From: a virus
IMG/VR virus record: IMGVR_UViG_3300049491_000444
Coordinates: 1 to 33,225 of that record
Length of the DNA stretch: 33,225 nt
Direction: 5' to 3' (one strand)
A program made the position numbers and the translations under genes. Positions 7,570 to 16,201 of this stretch are shown here, piece by piece. The notes below the pieces were generated by a model. It saw only the letters and a program-made list of their open reading frames with translations, did not search any database and was not told where the DNA came from. Within the stretch, counting starts at the first letter, position 1; each line of letters starts with the position of its first letter.

Positions 7570-7914
7570 ATGGCAAGAATACCCAAAAGACTTTATGGCC
7601 CTGCTCAAATAGCCACTGGTCCTACTACAGTCTATACCGTACCTGCGTTGACAAAGACTGTAATCAGACAGATTCACATTAGCAACCCATCGGCTTCACC
7701 TGTGACAGTGACAGCCTCCATAGGTGCTGATGCAGCGGCGACGAGGTTTTTGGCTACCTACTCAATCCCAGCCGCCGCGGCAGGTGTGACAGATTCCGTG
7801 CGTGATATTTTCCTGTATTTTGTGATGGATGCTGCTGAGATTCTTACCCTATCAGCAGGCACCAACAACATCCTTGTGGTTGTTATAACTGGGGATGAAA
7901 TAGTTCTAGGGTAG
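7570..7914 (+). CDS. Small beta-sandwich virion-like protein
   Basis: A 114-residue protein with AAGGAG about 8 bases before ATG 7570. Strands such as TKTVIRQIHISNPSASPVTV are typical of small phage proteins built on one beta sandwich, often found between portal and capsid genes. Decoration of the capsid or attachment of a fibre is likely but not shown. The gap after it holds two hairpins. Confidence 0.65.
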   Translation: MARIPKRLYGPAQIATGPTTVYTVPALTKTVIRQIHISNPSASPVTVTASIGADAAATRFLATYSIPAAAAGVTDSVRDIFLYFVMDAAEILTLSAGTNNILVVVITGDEIVLG

Positions 7915-7927
7915 TGTATCTGGCCAT

Positions 7928-7974
7928 CGTGGTCGCAACCACGTTAAAATAGCGAGGCCTAGGGGTCGTACCCC
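7928..7974 (+). promoter_or_regulatory. Two hairpins upstream of scaffold gene
   Basis: In the 80-base gap before the scaffold gene there are two perfect inverted repeats: CGTGGT-CGCA-ACCACG at 7928-7943 and GGGGT-CGT-ACCCC at 7962-7974. Neither is followed by a run of T, so they are not clear terminators. They may adjust mRNA stability or expression of the scaffold/capsid part relative to upstream genes. The hairpins are directly visible; the role is inference. Confidence 0.45.
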
Positions 7975-7994
7975 GAACAACAAACGGAGGGTTT

Positions 7995-8744
7995 ATGCAG
8001 GACGGTGAACAGGAAGTAGATGGTCAAATCGAAGGGCAAGAAGGTCAACCACCTATCGAGGGTGCCGAGCGCGACTCCGGCGATACAGGAGGTCAGGGCA
8101 AACCTCAAAAAGGTGAATGGATCCCAAAGCACCGATTTGACGAAGTAAACCAGGGTTACACGAAATACAAAGAGTTCGGCAAGCCTGAAGATATTGCCAA
8201 AAACTTGGCACGTCTGAAGGAACTAGAAGCCTTACCTCAGAACCGTACGACTGACAAAGAGAAGTCTGAAATTCGCAAAGAACTTCTCAATGTCTTTCCT
8301 GAACTTCAAGTCATGTCGAACATGCTAGAGGTTCAGAAACAGGTCTACACTGCGCGTGGTGCCGAACTCAATAATGACTTCTTGAAAGAACTAGGCATCG
8401 AAGTCAACGAACCAAACAATCAGTATTTGCAAGAGCTTCTAAGTGGTATCATTGCAGCCGATCAAAAGCTCCTGCGACGCTTCTACGCGATGGACCCAAA
8501 AGTCTTCGAGTCAGCGTTCGCGGTAGCCAAGAAGACCTTCTGGCCCAACGTCCGCAAGATTGTGCCGGGGGCTGGGGTTCAAGCTAAAAAGGTTCTCCCA
8601 AAGGCTCCTGACAAACAGAAGACTCAGGATGAGCCGAATGGTAAGAAACCAGGGGGTCAACTTGGTCGGCTGGAAGAGCGAGACGAACTCGACAAAGCCT
8701 CTGAAGCAGCCTTTGCAATGCTGGAATCTTCAAGGAGTGAATAA
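7995..8744 (+). CDS. Putative capsid scaffold protein
   Basis: A 249-residue, highly charged, helix-rich protein placed before the capsid gene with only a homing endonuclease between. The N-terminus (1-40) is acidic and Gly/Gln-rich, the middle is helical with many Lys/Glu, and the C-terminus is again basic then acidic, as in podovirus scaffolds that shape the prohead and leave before packaging. There is no membrane segment. The start ATG 7995 has GGAGGG upstream. The stop shares TAATG with the endonuclease gene. The assignment is by composition and position, since scaffolds are poorly conserved. Confidence 0.75.
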   Translation: MQDGEQEVDGQIEGQEGQPPIEGAERDSGDTGGQGKPQKGEWIPKHRFDEVNQGYTKYKEFGKPEDIAKNLARLKELEALPQNRTTDKEKSEIRKELLNVFPELQVMSNMLEVQKQVYTARGAELNNDFLKELGIEVNEPNNQYLQELLSGIIAADQKLLRRFYAMDPKVFESAFAVAKKTFWPNVRKIVPGAGVQAKKVLPKAPDKQKTQDEPNGKKPGGQLGRLEERDELDKASEAAFAMLESSRSE

Positions 8745-9238
8745 TGGGACTCGATCTTCTTGATGCCGCACAACTAGGATGGGCTGCTGGTATCATTGAT
8801 GGAGAAGGTTCCATTGGTGTATATTGTAATAACCACCGTCACTATAAGCTACAAATTACAGTAGCTAATACAGATCCTAGGATGGTTCTAAAACTTCAAG
8901 ATATTTTAGGTGGTGCTGTTTGCACTCACAAGAGACAACTTTCAACAAGAAAGAACTATTTCATCTGGTCTGCGAGTGCTAGACAGGCGCATGAAATTCT
9001 TGAAATTCTTTTGCCATTCTTTGTTGCTAAGAAAGAGCAAGCAATGGTAGCTCTTGAGTTTGCCAGGCTTATTAACCCAATAAGAGGACAAAACAAAGAG
9101 ATACCAGAGGCTACTCTTGCAAGGCGTAGCGCACTATCAGAAGGCTTAAAGAAGATTAAGCAGATAGAGTTCCCTGAGGACTGTATTTATAGTGACGGTT
9201 CTTGGCCATCTTCTGTTGTGAAAAAGGAGACACTATAA
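8744..9238 (+). CDS. LAGLIDADG homing endonuclease 2
   Basis: A 164-residue paralogue of the endonuclease at 4923-5399, with the motif GWAAGIIDGEGS at residues 12-23 and the same downstream blocks (NTDPRM, ILEILLPF, KKEQA). A single motif implies a homodimer. It is AT-richer than the scaffold and capsid genes. It begins TAATG with the scaffold stop and ends TAATG with the capsid start, and both junctions read TAATGGG. Its first four residues, MGLD, equal those of the capsid protein, while the other endonuclease begins MSD, suggesting that it took over the capsid gene's initiation region. AAGGAG precedes its ATG. Confidence 0.9.
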   Translation: MGLDLLDAAQLGWAAGIIDGEGSIGVYCNNHRHYKLQITVANTDPRMVLKLQDILGGAVCTHKRQLSTRKNYFIWSASARQAHEILEILLPFFVAKKEQAMVALEFARLINPIRGQNKEIPEATLARRSALSEGLKKIKQIEFPEDCIYSDGSWPSSVVKKETL

Positions 9239-10518
9239 TGGGCTTAGATATAAGTGCTTACGATGCAGCCCTGAAAGAGGTATACGAAAAGACAATCATC
9301 GTACTCCTCAATTCCAGGACTGTTACAAGAAATCGTTTCAAAAAGGAGACTGGTAGTTGGGAAGGTCGCGTGGTTAGGTATCCACTTAACCTCGGCCGCA
9401 ACCAGGGCACGATGTTTACTTCTGAGAACGGCACCTTACCGGATGCCGGCAATCAGGAGTACGTTGAGCACCAGGTTCCGATTCGGTACGCTCACGGCAG
9501 AATCCAATTGTCCATTCAAGTCATCAAGCATTCTCGGTCCAACAAAGGTGCCTTCAAGCGTGCCATGGACCAGGAAATGCAGGGCTTGATTCGAGACCTG
9601 TCAAACAAGCTCAACCGGGCCATCTATGGCTACGGCTCAGGTGTGCTTGCGCTCCTGAATGGAGATCCAGGTACCTCGACTACGCTTACGGTGGATGCAC
9701 CTGGCGGCGTAGCTGGTGCGGTCAACGGCGCACGGTGGTTGCAGAAGAACATGTATGTCCATATCGTTAACCCGACTGGACCTGCTATTCGTACCGGCAC
9801 CGCGCGTAAGATCACGGCTGTTGCGAGTGATGGTTTGAGTGTTACCATCGACGCGGCTGCCGATGCCTCGTATGCTGATAACGACTACGTAGTACAGGCC
9901 GCAAAGCCCAGCACATCTACGTTGGCCGATACCAGCATGAACAAGGAGAGCATGGGCCTTCTCGGTTTGGTTGATGATGGAGACTATGTAAGTACTCTCC
10001 ACAACGTCAACCGCAGCACGTATCCAATCTTCAACAGCGTCAATGTCACCTCTGTAGGACCGCTCTCAGCGGACATCCTCCAGAGAGGCCTTGATGTTGC
10101 GGATCAGGTTGGTGAGGGTGCTGTGCAGTTCTTCCTCTGTCATCACTCTGTACGCCGAGCGTACTTGACGTTGATGGAGGTTGACCGTCGGTACTCGGGT
10201 GGAGACCTGCGCAAGCCAGATGCAGGCACAGTAGCAGCCAAGATGAAAGATATCACCTTCGGGGACATGCCCTGGTACGTCGATAAGGACGCTCCTTATG
10301 GTACCCTGTTCGGCATCGACCCGATGCACTTCACTCGGTGGGTTGAAGTGGAAGGTGAATGGGCCGATGATGATGGCACGATCCTGTTGCGACTCGTAGA
10401 CGTTGATGCCTACGAAGCGCGATATAGGATTTTTGAAAACTTCTCACTTGACAGGCCAGCAAGCTGCGTCCGGTGGGATGGTATCACTACCAATATCGTT
10501 GTGGCCCATATCAATTAA
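9238..10518 (+). CDS. Major capsid protein (HK97-fold type)
   Basis: A 426-residue protein directly downstream of the scaffold region, the usual place and size of the major head protein. It shows the N-terminal helix, the long loop with EVN-like hydrophilic residues, and the C-terminal strand pattern of capsid proteins in this group. There is no predicted proteolytic delta domain. ATG 9238 follows AAAAGGAG by about 9 bases and overlaps the endonuclease stop (TAATG); an upstream in-frame GTG-type extension to 9202 lies inside the endonuclease and is unlikely. A strong inverted repeat follows the gene. Confidence 0.82.
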   Translation: MGLDISAYDAALKEVYEKTIIVLLNSRTVTRNRFKKETGSWEGRVVRYPLNLGRNQGTMFTSENGTLPDAGNQEYVEHQVPIRYAHGRIQLSIQVIKHSRSNKGAFKRAMDQEMQGLIRDLSNKLNRAIYGYGSGVLALLNGDPGTSTTLTVDAPGGVAGAVNGARWLQKNMYVHIVNPTGPAIRTGTARKITAVASDGLSVTIDAAADASYADNDYVVQAAKPSTSTLADTSMNKESMGLLGLVDDGDYVSTLHNVNRSTYPIFNSVNVTSVGPLSADILQRGLDVADQVGEGAVQFFLCHHSVRRAYLTLMEVDRRYSGGDLRKPDAGTVAAKMKDITFGDMPWYVDKDAPYGTLFGIDPMHFTRWVEVEGEWADDDGTILLRLVDVDAYEARYRIFENFSLDRPASCVRWDGITTNIVVAHIN

Positions 10519-10525
10519 AGATCGT

Positions 10526-10563
10526 GAGGCTAGCTTTTGGTCAAATGATCAGGAGCTAGCCTC
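10526..10563 (+). terminator. Terminator-like inverted repeat after capsid gene
   Basis: GAGGCTAGCT at 10526-10535 and AGCTAGCCTC at 10554-10563 are a perfect 10-base inverted repeat 8 bases after the capsid stop. The 18-base loop can extend the stem through TGGTCA and TGATCA. The sequence after it is TTCAAAGG, not a T-run, so full rho-independent termination is doubtful. It may be a partial terminator or an mRNA-stabilising hairpin favouring capsid expression. Confidence 0.55.
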
Positions 10564-10577
10564 TTCAAAGGAGCATT

Positions 10578-10937
10578 ATGAATCGCAAAGTTGTTACCTT
10601 AGTGAATCGCACCGATAAAGATTTCCATTTCATGTATGATGGGATTCAGTACAAAGTCCCGGCTCAAGAAGAGCTAGACGCTACCGAGGATGTGGCTAAC
10701 CATGCTCGAAAGAAGAGCATCATGTCGTATGATCTCGAAAGCGGCAGAGCTTTGTACCAGATTGGCATCAAAGGTGTCCATGACATAGGCTTCATGGGTG
10801 CCGGCAAGACCAATGAAGATGAACTCATCAATCGGGAAACAGATATCCAAGGCAAGGCAGTAAAAATAAATGTCCGAGGAGGCCGAGTTGCGCCGTCACG
10901 CGACGCGGATGCACTGTCGGCTTCGCTGGAGGAATAA
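10578..10937 (+). CDS. Hypothetical protein downstream of capsid
   Basis: A 119-residue protein with AAAGGAG before ATG 10578. It is a soluble alpha/beta mix with an acidic middle and no signal peptide. It occupies the slot immediately after the capsid gene, where podoviruses often encode small head-completion or decoration proteins. I do not recognise a family, and the role is inferred from position only. Confidence 0.6.
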   Translation: MNRKVVTLVNRTDKDFHFMYDGIQYKVPAQEELDATEDVANHARKKSIMSYDLESGRALYQIGIKGVHDIGFMGAGKTNEDELINRETDIQGKAVKINVRGGRVAPSRDADALSASLEE

Positions 10938-11300
10938 ATGCCCGTAACATACGATAAAGACGCTGATAATACTGCGGTTGTGATTAGAACCGGCCGAACA
11001 GCTTTGAAGGCTGTTACGGTGAGACAAAGGACTTTTGACGCTCCGGTGCTTTACCTCCAATTATTTAACACGGCTTCGATCACGCCTGGCACAACTGCAC
11101 CAGTTGCCGTTATTCCAATCCCGGCGGGCAACGCCAACATCGGTGCAACTGCACACAAGGTTGCTATCGCTGGCACTAAGGGTGGTGGTGAGTTCACAAC
11201 CGCTCTTGGCTACTGTGTAGGCACAACACATGATAATGGTGTTGCTCCTGATGCAGGTGACGAGCCCGAAGTAATCATTAGCTGGGAACCAATTGGATAA
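10938..11300 (+). CDS. Putative head decoration protein
   Basis: A 120-residue protein beginning at the codon after the previous stop, rich in Thr, Ala and Val with beta strands (VVIRTGRTALKAVTVRQRTF, then VLYLQLFN). Composition is similar to the small beta-sandwich proteins upstream of the scaffold. It probably sits on the virion surface. No specific family is recognised. Confidence 0.6.
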   Translation: MPVTYDKDADNTAVVIRTGRTALKAVTVRQRTFDAPVLYLQLFNTASITPGTTAPVAVIPIPAGNANIGATAHKVAIAGTKGGGEFTTALGYCVGTTHDNGVAPDAGDEPEVIISWEPIG

Positions 11301-11309
11301 GGAGATTAT

Positions 11310-12143
11310 ATGAGCCGATCAAGATATTCATATAACTCCATACACAAAGGGGTATCCTTGCTGATGGATGGAGGTAAGCCATATAGCTATGATGGAGTGT
11401 TGTGGAGGCCACCTGGCGTACACGCACTTGGTGTCAACAACCGTCTCACCGAACTCTATAGGTTCGGCATGGGGTTCGGTTCTATTCAGAATCGCACTGG
11501 CGGCGCAATCGTATGCGGGATTGGTGGACGTGTTCATACTTCGCATTGGGTTGCTGGACAATGGGTACAAAGCACCACCACGTTTACAGATGACACGGTG
11601 GATGCGCAGGATGCTGGGACTAATGATTTTGCTCTTGAGACAACCACCAATAATGATGGCTGGATGCTTGCAAGTCGGCAACCTGTTAATGCTGTCTGTC
11701 TTGATATTGGCACAGCTTCTGTGGGTGCTCCTGTGAGGACCATCGAGTATAGCTTGGCCGGTGGTACTTGGCAGGCTTTGACTAACGTGTTGATTCCACC
11801 TGTGACTGGTGCCAACTGGGCCACTGGTGAGGCAGTTATTTTGTGGGAGAATCCAAGCGACTTGGCCGTGCTGGAAGCAGGTCATGGCACTGGCGTCCCA
11901 GTAGGTATGTACGGCTACAGGTTCCGTTCTACTACAGCTCCTGGCGTCGCAGGCGTAGCAAATAGTTTAAGCGTAGCTGAGATTATTCTTGCCACCGAAG
12001 GTGTTAGCGATAATAATGTGTACGAGGTTAATCCTGGTGGAGGTGAGTATTATCTTAGCAATGCTTATGATGCTATGGTTGCTTTACTAAGTAGCAAAGC
12101 AGCGATCCAGAGTAGGGTCAATATAGATGTGAGGGTTGTATGA
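11310..12143 (+). CDS. Putative virion surface/fibre protein
   Basis: A 277-residue beta-rich protein with many Gly, Thr, Val and Trp and no signal peptide or membrane segment. AAGGAG lies 5-6 bases before ATG 11310. It lies between decoration-like proteins and the tailspike, so a fibre or adaptor role is plausible. The stop overlaps the next start as ATGA. I do not recognise a domain by eye. Confidence 0.6.
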   Translation: MSRSRYSYNSIHKGVSLLMDGGKPYSYDGVLWRPPGVHALGVNNRLTELYRFGMGFGSIQNRTGGAIVCGIGGRVHTSHWVAGQWVQSTTTFTDDTVDAQDAGTNDFALETTTNNDGWMLASRQPVNAVCLDIGTASVGAPVRTIEYSLAGGTWQALTNVLIPPVTGANWATGEAVILWENPSDLAVLEAGHGTGVPVGMYGYRFRSTTAPGVAGVANSLSVAEIILATEGVSDNNVYEVNPGGGEYYLSNAYDAMVALLSSKAAIQSRVNIDVRVV

Positions 12144-12634
12144 AACATAAAAAATCCATAGCTTGGCTTGCTAGTGCTGTCTTGTTGGTGTCGCTTTGGT
12201 TTGTGCCTGCTGTTAGGAGTCAGGTAATATCGTCTGCCGGAGGTTTGTTTGATCCTAACGGTAATTTGCTAGTCGCTTTAGGCACCTTAATCGCAGGAGA
12301 ACGACAACAGGGGAGTGCTACGCTGAGTTATCTAGTTGTTAGACAAGAAGCCAACGCCACTGTTATTAGTACCACTGGTGCAGTAACTCTCGGGGGCGGT
12401 GCTGCTAATGATACTCATCTCCTGGGTCTGCAGATCCATACTGCTTTGACTGGGACTTGTGTAGTTGCCGGTTTCCAAGATGAAGCACTTGGAGCAAAGA
12501 GCTATACTTTTCCAGCTGCCTCGGTGGGCTTCAAAGACTTCTTTGGTGCCATCAATGCCGCAGGTGCTCTAACAGTAACCTGTAGTAATGCGGCTGATGA
12601 TGATAGGGTGATAGCATTGTGGAGACCTAGATAA
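12140..12634 (+). CDS. Exported protein with Sec signal peptide, unknown function
   Basis: A 164-residue protein whose N-terminus is a clear signal peptide: MKHKK, then a hydrophobic stretch (residues 9-26) and a likely cut after AVRS at about residue 28. The mature part is Gly/Ala/Thr-rich with two cysteines that could form a disulphide, and looks like a beta-rich virion or surface protein. An exported protein between fibre genes is unusual for a phage. It may act on or outside the host envelope, for example in exclusion, or be a structural protein assembled in an unusual way. ATGA at the start, TAATG at the end. Confidence 0.7.
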   Translation: MKHKKSIAWLASAVLLVSLWFVPAVRSQVISSAGGLFDPNGNLLVALGTLIAGERQQGSATLSYLVVRQEANATVISTTGAVTLGGGAANDTHLLGLQIHTALTGTCVVAGFQDEALGAKSYTFPAASVGFKDFFGAINAAGALTVTCSNAADDDRVIALWRPR

Positions 12635-12810
12635 TGGGGAACCGTCCAGCAACAGGTACTAGGCCCGCGGCAGGTGCCAGAGTGGCAGCAGGCACAAGGC
12701 TCGTGGATACGCCTGATCACTTAGTATTTACACCTGGGCTTCTTCAAGAAGCTGGACCAGAGTTCATTCTTGAAAGTGCAGATGGATTTATTTTATTGGA
12801 GGGCAGCTAA
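12634..12810 (+). CDS. Small protein upstream of tailspike
   Basis: A 58-residue ORF sharing TAATG with genes on both sides. It starts MGNRPATGTRPAAGARVAAG, an Arg/Pro/Gly/Ala-rich stretch, then a hydrophobic acidic tail (FILESADGFILLEGS). The precise fit between two genes with TAATG overlaps supports that it is translated. The function is unknown. Confidence 0.65.
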   Translation: MGNRPATGTRPAAGARVAAGTRLVDTPDHLVFTPGLLQEAGPEFILESADGFILLEGS

Positions 12811-15800
12811 TGCCAAGTCTAAAAATCTCTGAATTGCCCCTGGCTACTTTAGTAAATGATGCCGACCTAATACCGATTGTTCAGGGTGGAGTGAACAAAA
12901 AAGCAACAAGGAATTTAGTTACGGCAAGTGGGATTTATTATTCTGGTAATTATACTGACCTCGACGCCGCGATCACGGCCATTGGCTCGACCGCAGGCAC
13001 GTTGATCATCCATAGCGCGATCCCTTCAGTGGGCAATGTGACCGTACCGACCACCCTGGCAGTAGTGTTCACAGGCGGTGGGATGCTGACGGTGCCCAAC
13101 GCGACAACGACGACCTTTAATGGGCCGTTTGAGGCACCACTCAAGACGGTGTTTACGTTGACTGGGACGGGGCTAGTCGCATTTGGTCGTCGAGTGCTTG
13201 ATTACTTCCGACCTGAGTGGTGGGGGGCAAAAGGGAATGCTGATTCGGATGGACTCAACGGAACTGAATGTAGTACAGCATTACAGAAATGTTTCGATGC
13301 TGCTAAAGCAACTCAAGATCTTACACCAGACTTAGAGATGAGTGTAGTAAAGTTAATTCCTGGTGGCCGTTATATGACTCTACCAGTGACTTGTGGTTCT
13401 GGTGTTTGTCTTGACATGGAGGGAGCTACATTAACACAAGCTGCACAAGCTGGTGGATTTACTCACGCCTCAACACTTTTAACTGTTAGTGCTGCTGTTC
13501 CAAGCTCATTCCATCGAGGACTTTCTGCTGCTGGTCTTTGGTATGGAGGAGCAGGCCATGGATTTAGTTCAACTTATTGGGAAACTAACATTGGAATTTT
13601 CATTTCCGGTCCATCAGATTCAAGAATTACATTTGGTACTGTAGGTGGATTTTGTATAGGCGTAAGGATTGGTGGTGGCACTATTGTAGCTTATAACAGT
13701 TTCTCTGGAGGATTTTTCCATTCCAACAAAATCACGTTTGATCTGAGGACGACCTCATCCAATTTTGTCAACGAAAACAATTTTCACGATTGCAATATCT
13801 CGCTGTCATCCAACATCACGCCATTTGGGACTGTGGCGGGTATACGGTTCTCCTCTGATGATAATGGTGAGCACGGGCAGAACAATAATCGTTTCGATGG
13901 GTTCTGTTTTCAGGTAGGGGATCACTCCGCCACCTATGATTGGGTGTCTGGTACAAGCAAGACATCAGGGAATTGCTATGCTGCTGGGACTGCACCATAC
14001 GAGAAATACTGGCAGTTCAAATCTGCCACGGCTAATTGTGGAACGAATGCCCCACCAGCCTTTGACAATGTTACGTTCACGAATGCCACAGAACTTGTGA
14101 CGTTTGCCTCTTTGGCCCCCGTTAACGATATTCTCGTCTACATCAGTACCAGTGATGGTACAGGAGTCGCTCCAACAGGTCTATCCCTCTACACATGGTA
14201 TTGGGTTGTCAACACGAGCGGTAGTACTTGTCAGTTGTCTTTAACGAAAGGTGGCGCAGCAGTCACGTTTACAACTGATGGGTCTGGTAGTTTGCAGATT
14301 GAAGCCCAGCGATATATGACGTTCACTGACAACGCAAGCAAGTTGTGGCTATGTGACGGCGTGAAGTTTCACGCTCCTATGTTCATCGACGATACCAGCT
14401 TCTCTCAAACTACTGTTACTAGATGTCGGTGGGAAGGCGGCTATGGGCCATTCACACATATCCAAGGCAATAGGCGGTTCACTACATCTGGAGCTGGTTC
14501 ATTGTTTGAACCATACGCGTTAGGCACCACTTACTATGCTACTGCTGGCGATCTTAATCCTTCCGCATCTATAGACGTAACAAAATACCAATTTGGGAAT
14601 ATTTACCGTCAATACAACAATGGTGCGCCTAAACTGTTTGCTCTTGACGACCTTCACCACCGATATTTACGTGGGGTGACAAATTACAGCACGATTGCTG
14701 GAATGGCATTTTTGAGTACGACTGCTTGGGATACTATTGTACAAAGCATAGACACTGTAACTGGATTCTTCCCCCGTCTGTGCAAGAACCATTTGCAACT
14801 AGGCTCTGGGGCAGGGTGGATGCCCGTAGTGTTCGTGGATATGGTTACGCATAAGGCAGTGGCTGTTTCTGCTGACTTAGTTGCTGCTGCCCAATTTGTG
14901 GTTGCCAAGCCTTTTACTGATAGGTTTAAGAATATCGCGGTCAGTAATTATACAAAATCTCTGTGCGGAGGGTCTGCACTCCAAACCGCTGATGGGGGGT
15001 ATTTGTATCTTATATCGCCCAGTACTGGTGCGAGCTTTGGTGTCCCAAATGTTGCTGGATCTACGACTCGCTTTATCATGGTCGGACTAAGCAATCTTGC
15101 GGAAGTAAGAGGCTTAACGTTCTCTGTTCCGCCAGGTATGGGAACTGGTGCCGTCCCTCTTCGTGTAGTAACCCCCTGGGGACTCTCATCAGATATGAGT
15201 CGGCATAGCGTTGGTGTGCCTATCCGTGGTTATTTTCTACGTGCGGGTGAGTTCATTAAAAATATCAGTACTGGTGCGAATGAACCTGAGGGATGGATTG
15301 TTAAGACAGAAGGTGCCTTAGCTCCAGCTTGGGCAACTGCGACAGTCATGGTTTTTGAAGAGTTGCGCGTAGGGGATGCGGGCACCAGGGTATATGCGTG
15401 TCAGACAGCAGGAACGAGTGGTGGTGGATCAGAGCCGACCGGCACCGGAACTGGCATCAGTGATGGAACATTGCTTTGGGATTACATATGTCCAGTTGCT
15501 GCCCTTGAGGTTGTACAGAAGGCTGCCAAAGCTCCCACAACGGGCACGCTGGCTAGTGCCACCTTTGCCCAACATGCTCTAACTGGCGCACAGGAAGTCA
15601 TCAATCTGAATACGGCGGCGACACCAGGAACCCTCACGACACGAACGGCGACAGAGATGGTAGCTGAGCAGGGAGGGGGTGTGTCTGGATCATGGAAAGT
15701 CCGCATCGTGAACATTTCTGGCAATATGTTGACGGTAGGACTTGGTTCTGGAGTGACCAACCCTCTCAGCACCACGCTCACCATCGCAGCGAGTAGCTTT

Positions 15801-15875
15801 GGCGACTTCCTGTTTACGGCAACAAGCGCGACCGCCGTAACTATCGCCAGGGTTGGAACAGGGACTCATGTATGA
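12810..15875 (+). CDS. Tailspike/tail fibre with right-handed beta-helix
   Basis: A 1021-residue receptor-binding protein. The N-terminus (about 1-40, MPSLKISELPLATLVNDADL) is a common phage fibre anchor. Residues about 130-150 hold RPEWWGAKGN followed by a helix, the entry to pectate-lyase-type beta-helices in tailspikes that bind or degrade host polysaccharide. A small beta module near residues 430-500 (ending TFTTDGSGSL) resembles modules in the collar fibre at 21500-23005. The C-terminal third has Gly/Ser/Thr-rich strands and likely trimerises. Bases about 13230-13735 are AT-richer than flanking parts, suggesting a swapped segment. The 3' end overlaps the next gene by 4 bases. Confidence 0.82.
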   Translation: MPSLKISELPLATLVNDADLIPIVQGGVNKKATRNLVTASGIYYSGNYTDLDAAITAIGSTAGTLIIHSAIPSVGNVTVPTTLAVVFTGGGMLTVPNATTTTFNGPFEAPLKTVFTLTGTGLVAFGRRVLDYFRPEWWGAKGNADSDGLNGTECSTALQKCFDAAKATQDLTPDLEMSVVKLIPGGRYMTLPVTCGSGVCLDMEGATLTQAAQAGGFTHASTLLTVSAAVPSSFHRGLSAAGLWYGGAGHGFSSTYWETNIGIFISGPSDSRITFGTVGGFCIGVRIGGGTIVAYNSFSGGFFHSNKITFDLRTTSSNFVNENNFHDCNISLSSNITPFGTVAGIRFSSDDNGEHGQNNNRFDGFCFQVGDHSATYDWVSGTSKTSGNCYAAGTAPYEKYWQFKSATANCGTNAPPAFDNVTFTNATELVTFASLAPVNDILVYISTSDGTGVAPTGLSLYTWYWVVNTSGSTCQLSLTKGGAAVTFTTDGSGSLQIEAQRYMTFTDNASKLWLCDGVKFHAPMFIDDTSFSQTTVTRCRWEGGYGPFTHIQGNRRFTTSGAGSLFEPYALGTTYYATAGDLNPSASIDVTKYQFGNIYRQYNNGAPKLFALDDLHHRYLRGVTNYSTIAGMAFLSTTAWDTIVQSIDTVTGFFPRLCKNHLQLGSGAGWMPVVFVDMVTHKAVAVSADLVAAAQFVVAKPFTDRFKNIAVSNYTKSLCGGSALQTADGGYLYLISPSTGASFGVPNVAGSTTRFIMVGLSNLAEVRGLTFSVPPGMGTGAVPLRVVTPWGLSSDMSRHSVGVPIRGYFLRAGEFIKNISTGANEPEGWIVKTEGALAPAWATATVMVFEELRVGDAGTRVYACQTAGTSGGGSEPTGTGTGISDGTLLWDYICPVAALEVVQKAAKAPTTGTLASATFAQHALTGAQEVINLNTAATPGTLTTRTATEMVAEQGGGVSGSWKVRIVNISGNMLTVGLGSGVTNPLSTTLTIAASSFGDFLFTATSATAVTIARVGTGTHV

Positions 15876-16201
15876 CCACTGCAATAGAAGAAATTAACTC
15901 TGAAGTCTTACAGGTCCACCGAGATTCGCAGGCACGCCTACAAGAAGATATTATTTCGTGGCGCGAGTCGTGGACCAAGGAACATAAATCTCACGCTGAG
16001 ACTCGTAATCAACTCCTGCGCGCCACTGCATCCTTGGTGTTGAGCTACAAGAACCTCTCGCGGGCTGGCAAGAAAGGTCGGCTCGTGAGTGGGGAGATCA
16101 TCTCGTTGTTGAATCAGATGTTGCCGAATCGCCCAAAGGAGTTGGCGTATATCACGCCACAGGATAAGGAGTGGGCCGAAGCTGTACTGGAGAAGCTCTG
16201 A
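15872..16201 (+). CDS. Hypothetical helical protein at start of lysis cassette
   Basis: A 109-residue soluble, helical protein with a Gln/Glu/Arg-rich N-terminal half that could form a coiled coil and no membrane segment. It overlaps the tailspike stop and shares TGATG with the small lipoprotein that follows. It might be a tail-fibre chaperone or belong to the lysis group. Neither is proven. Confidence 0.55.
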   Translation: MTTAIEEINSEVLQVHRDSQARLQEDIISWRESWTKEHKSHAETRNQLLRATASLVLSYKNLSRAGKKGRLVSGEIISLLNQMLPNRPKELAYITPQDKEWAEAVLEKL

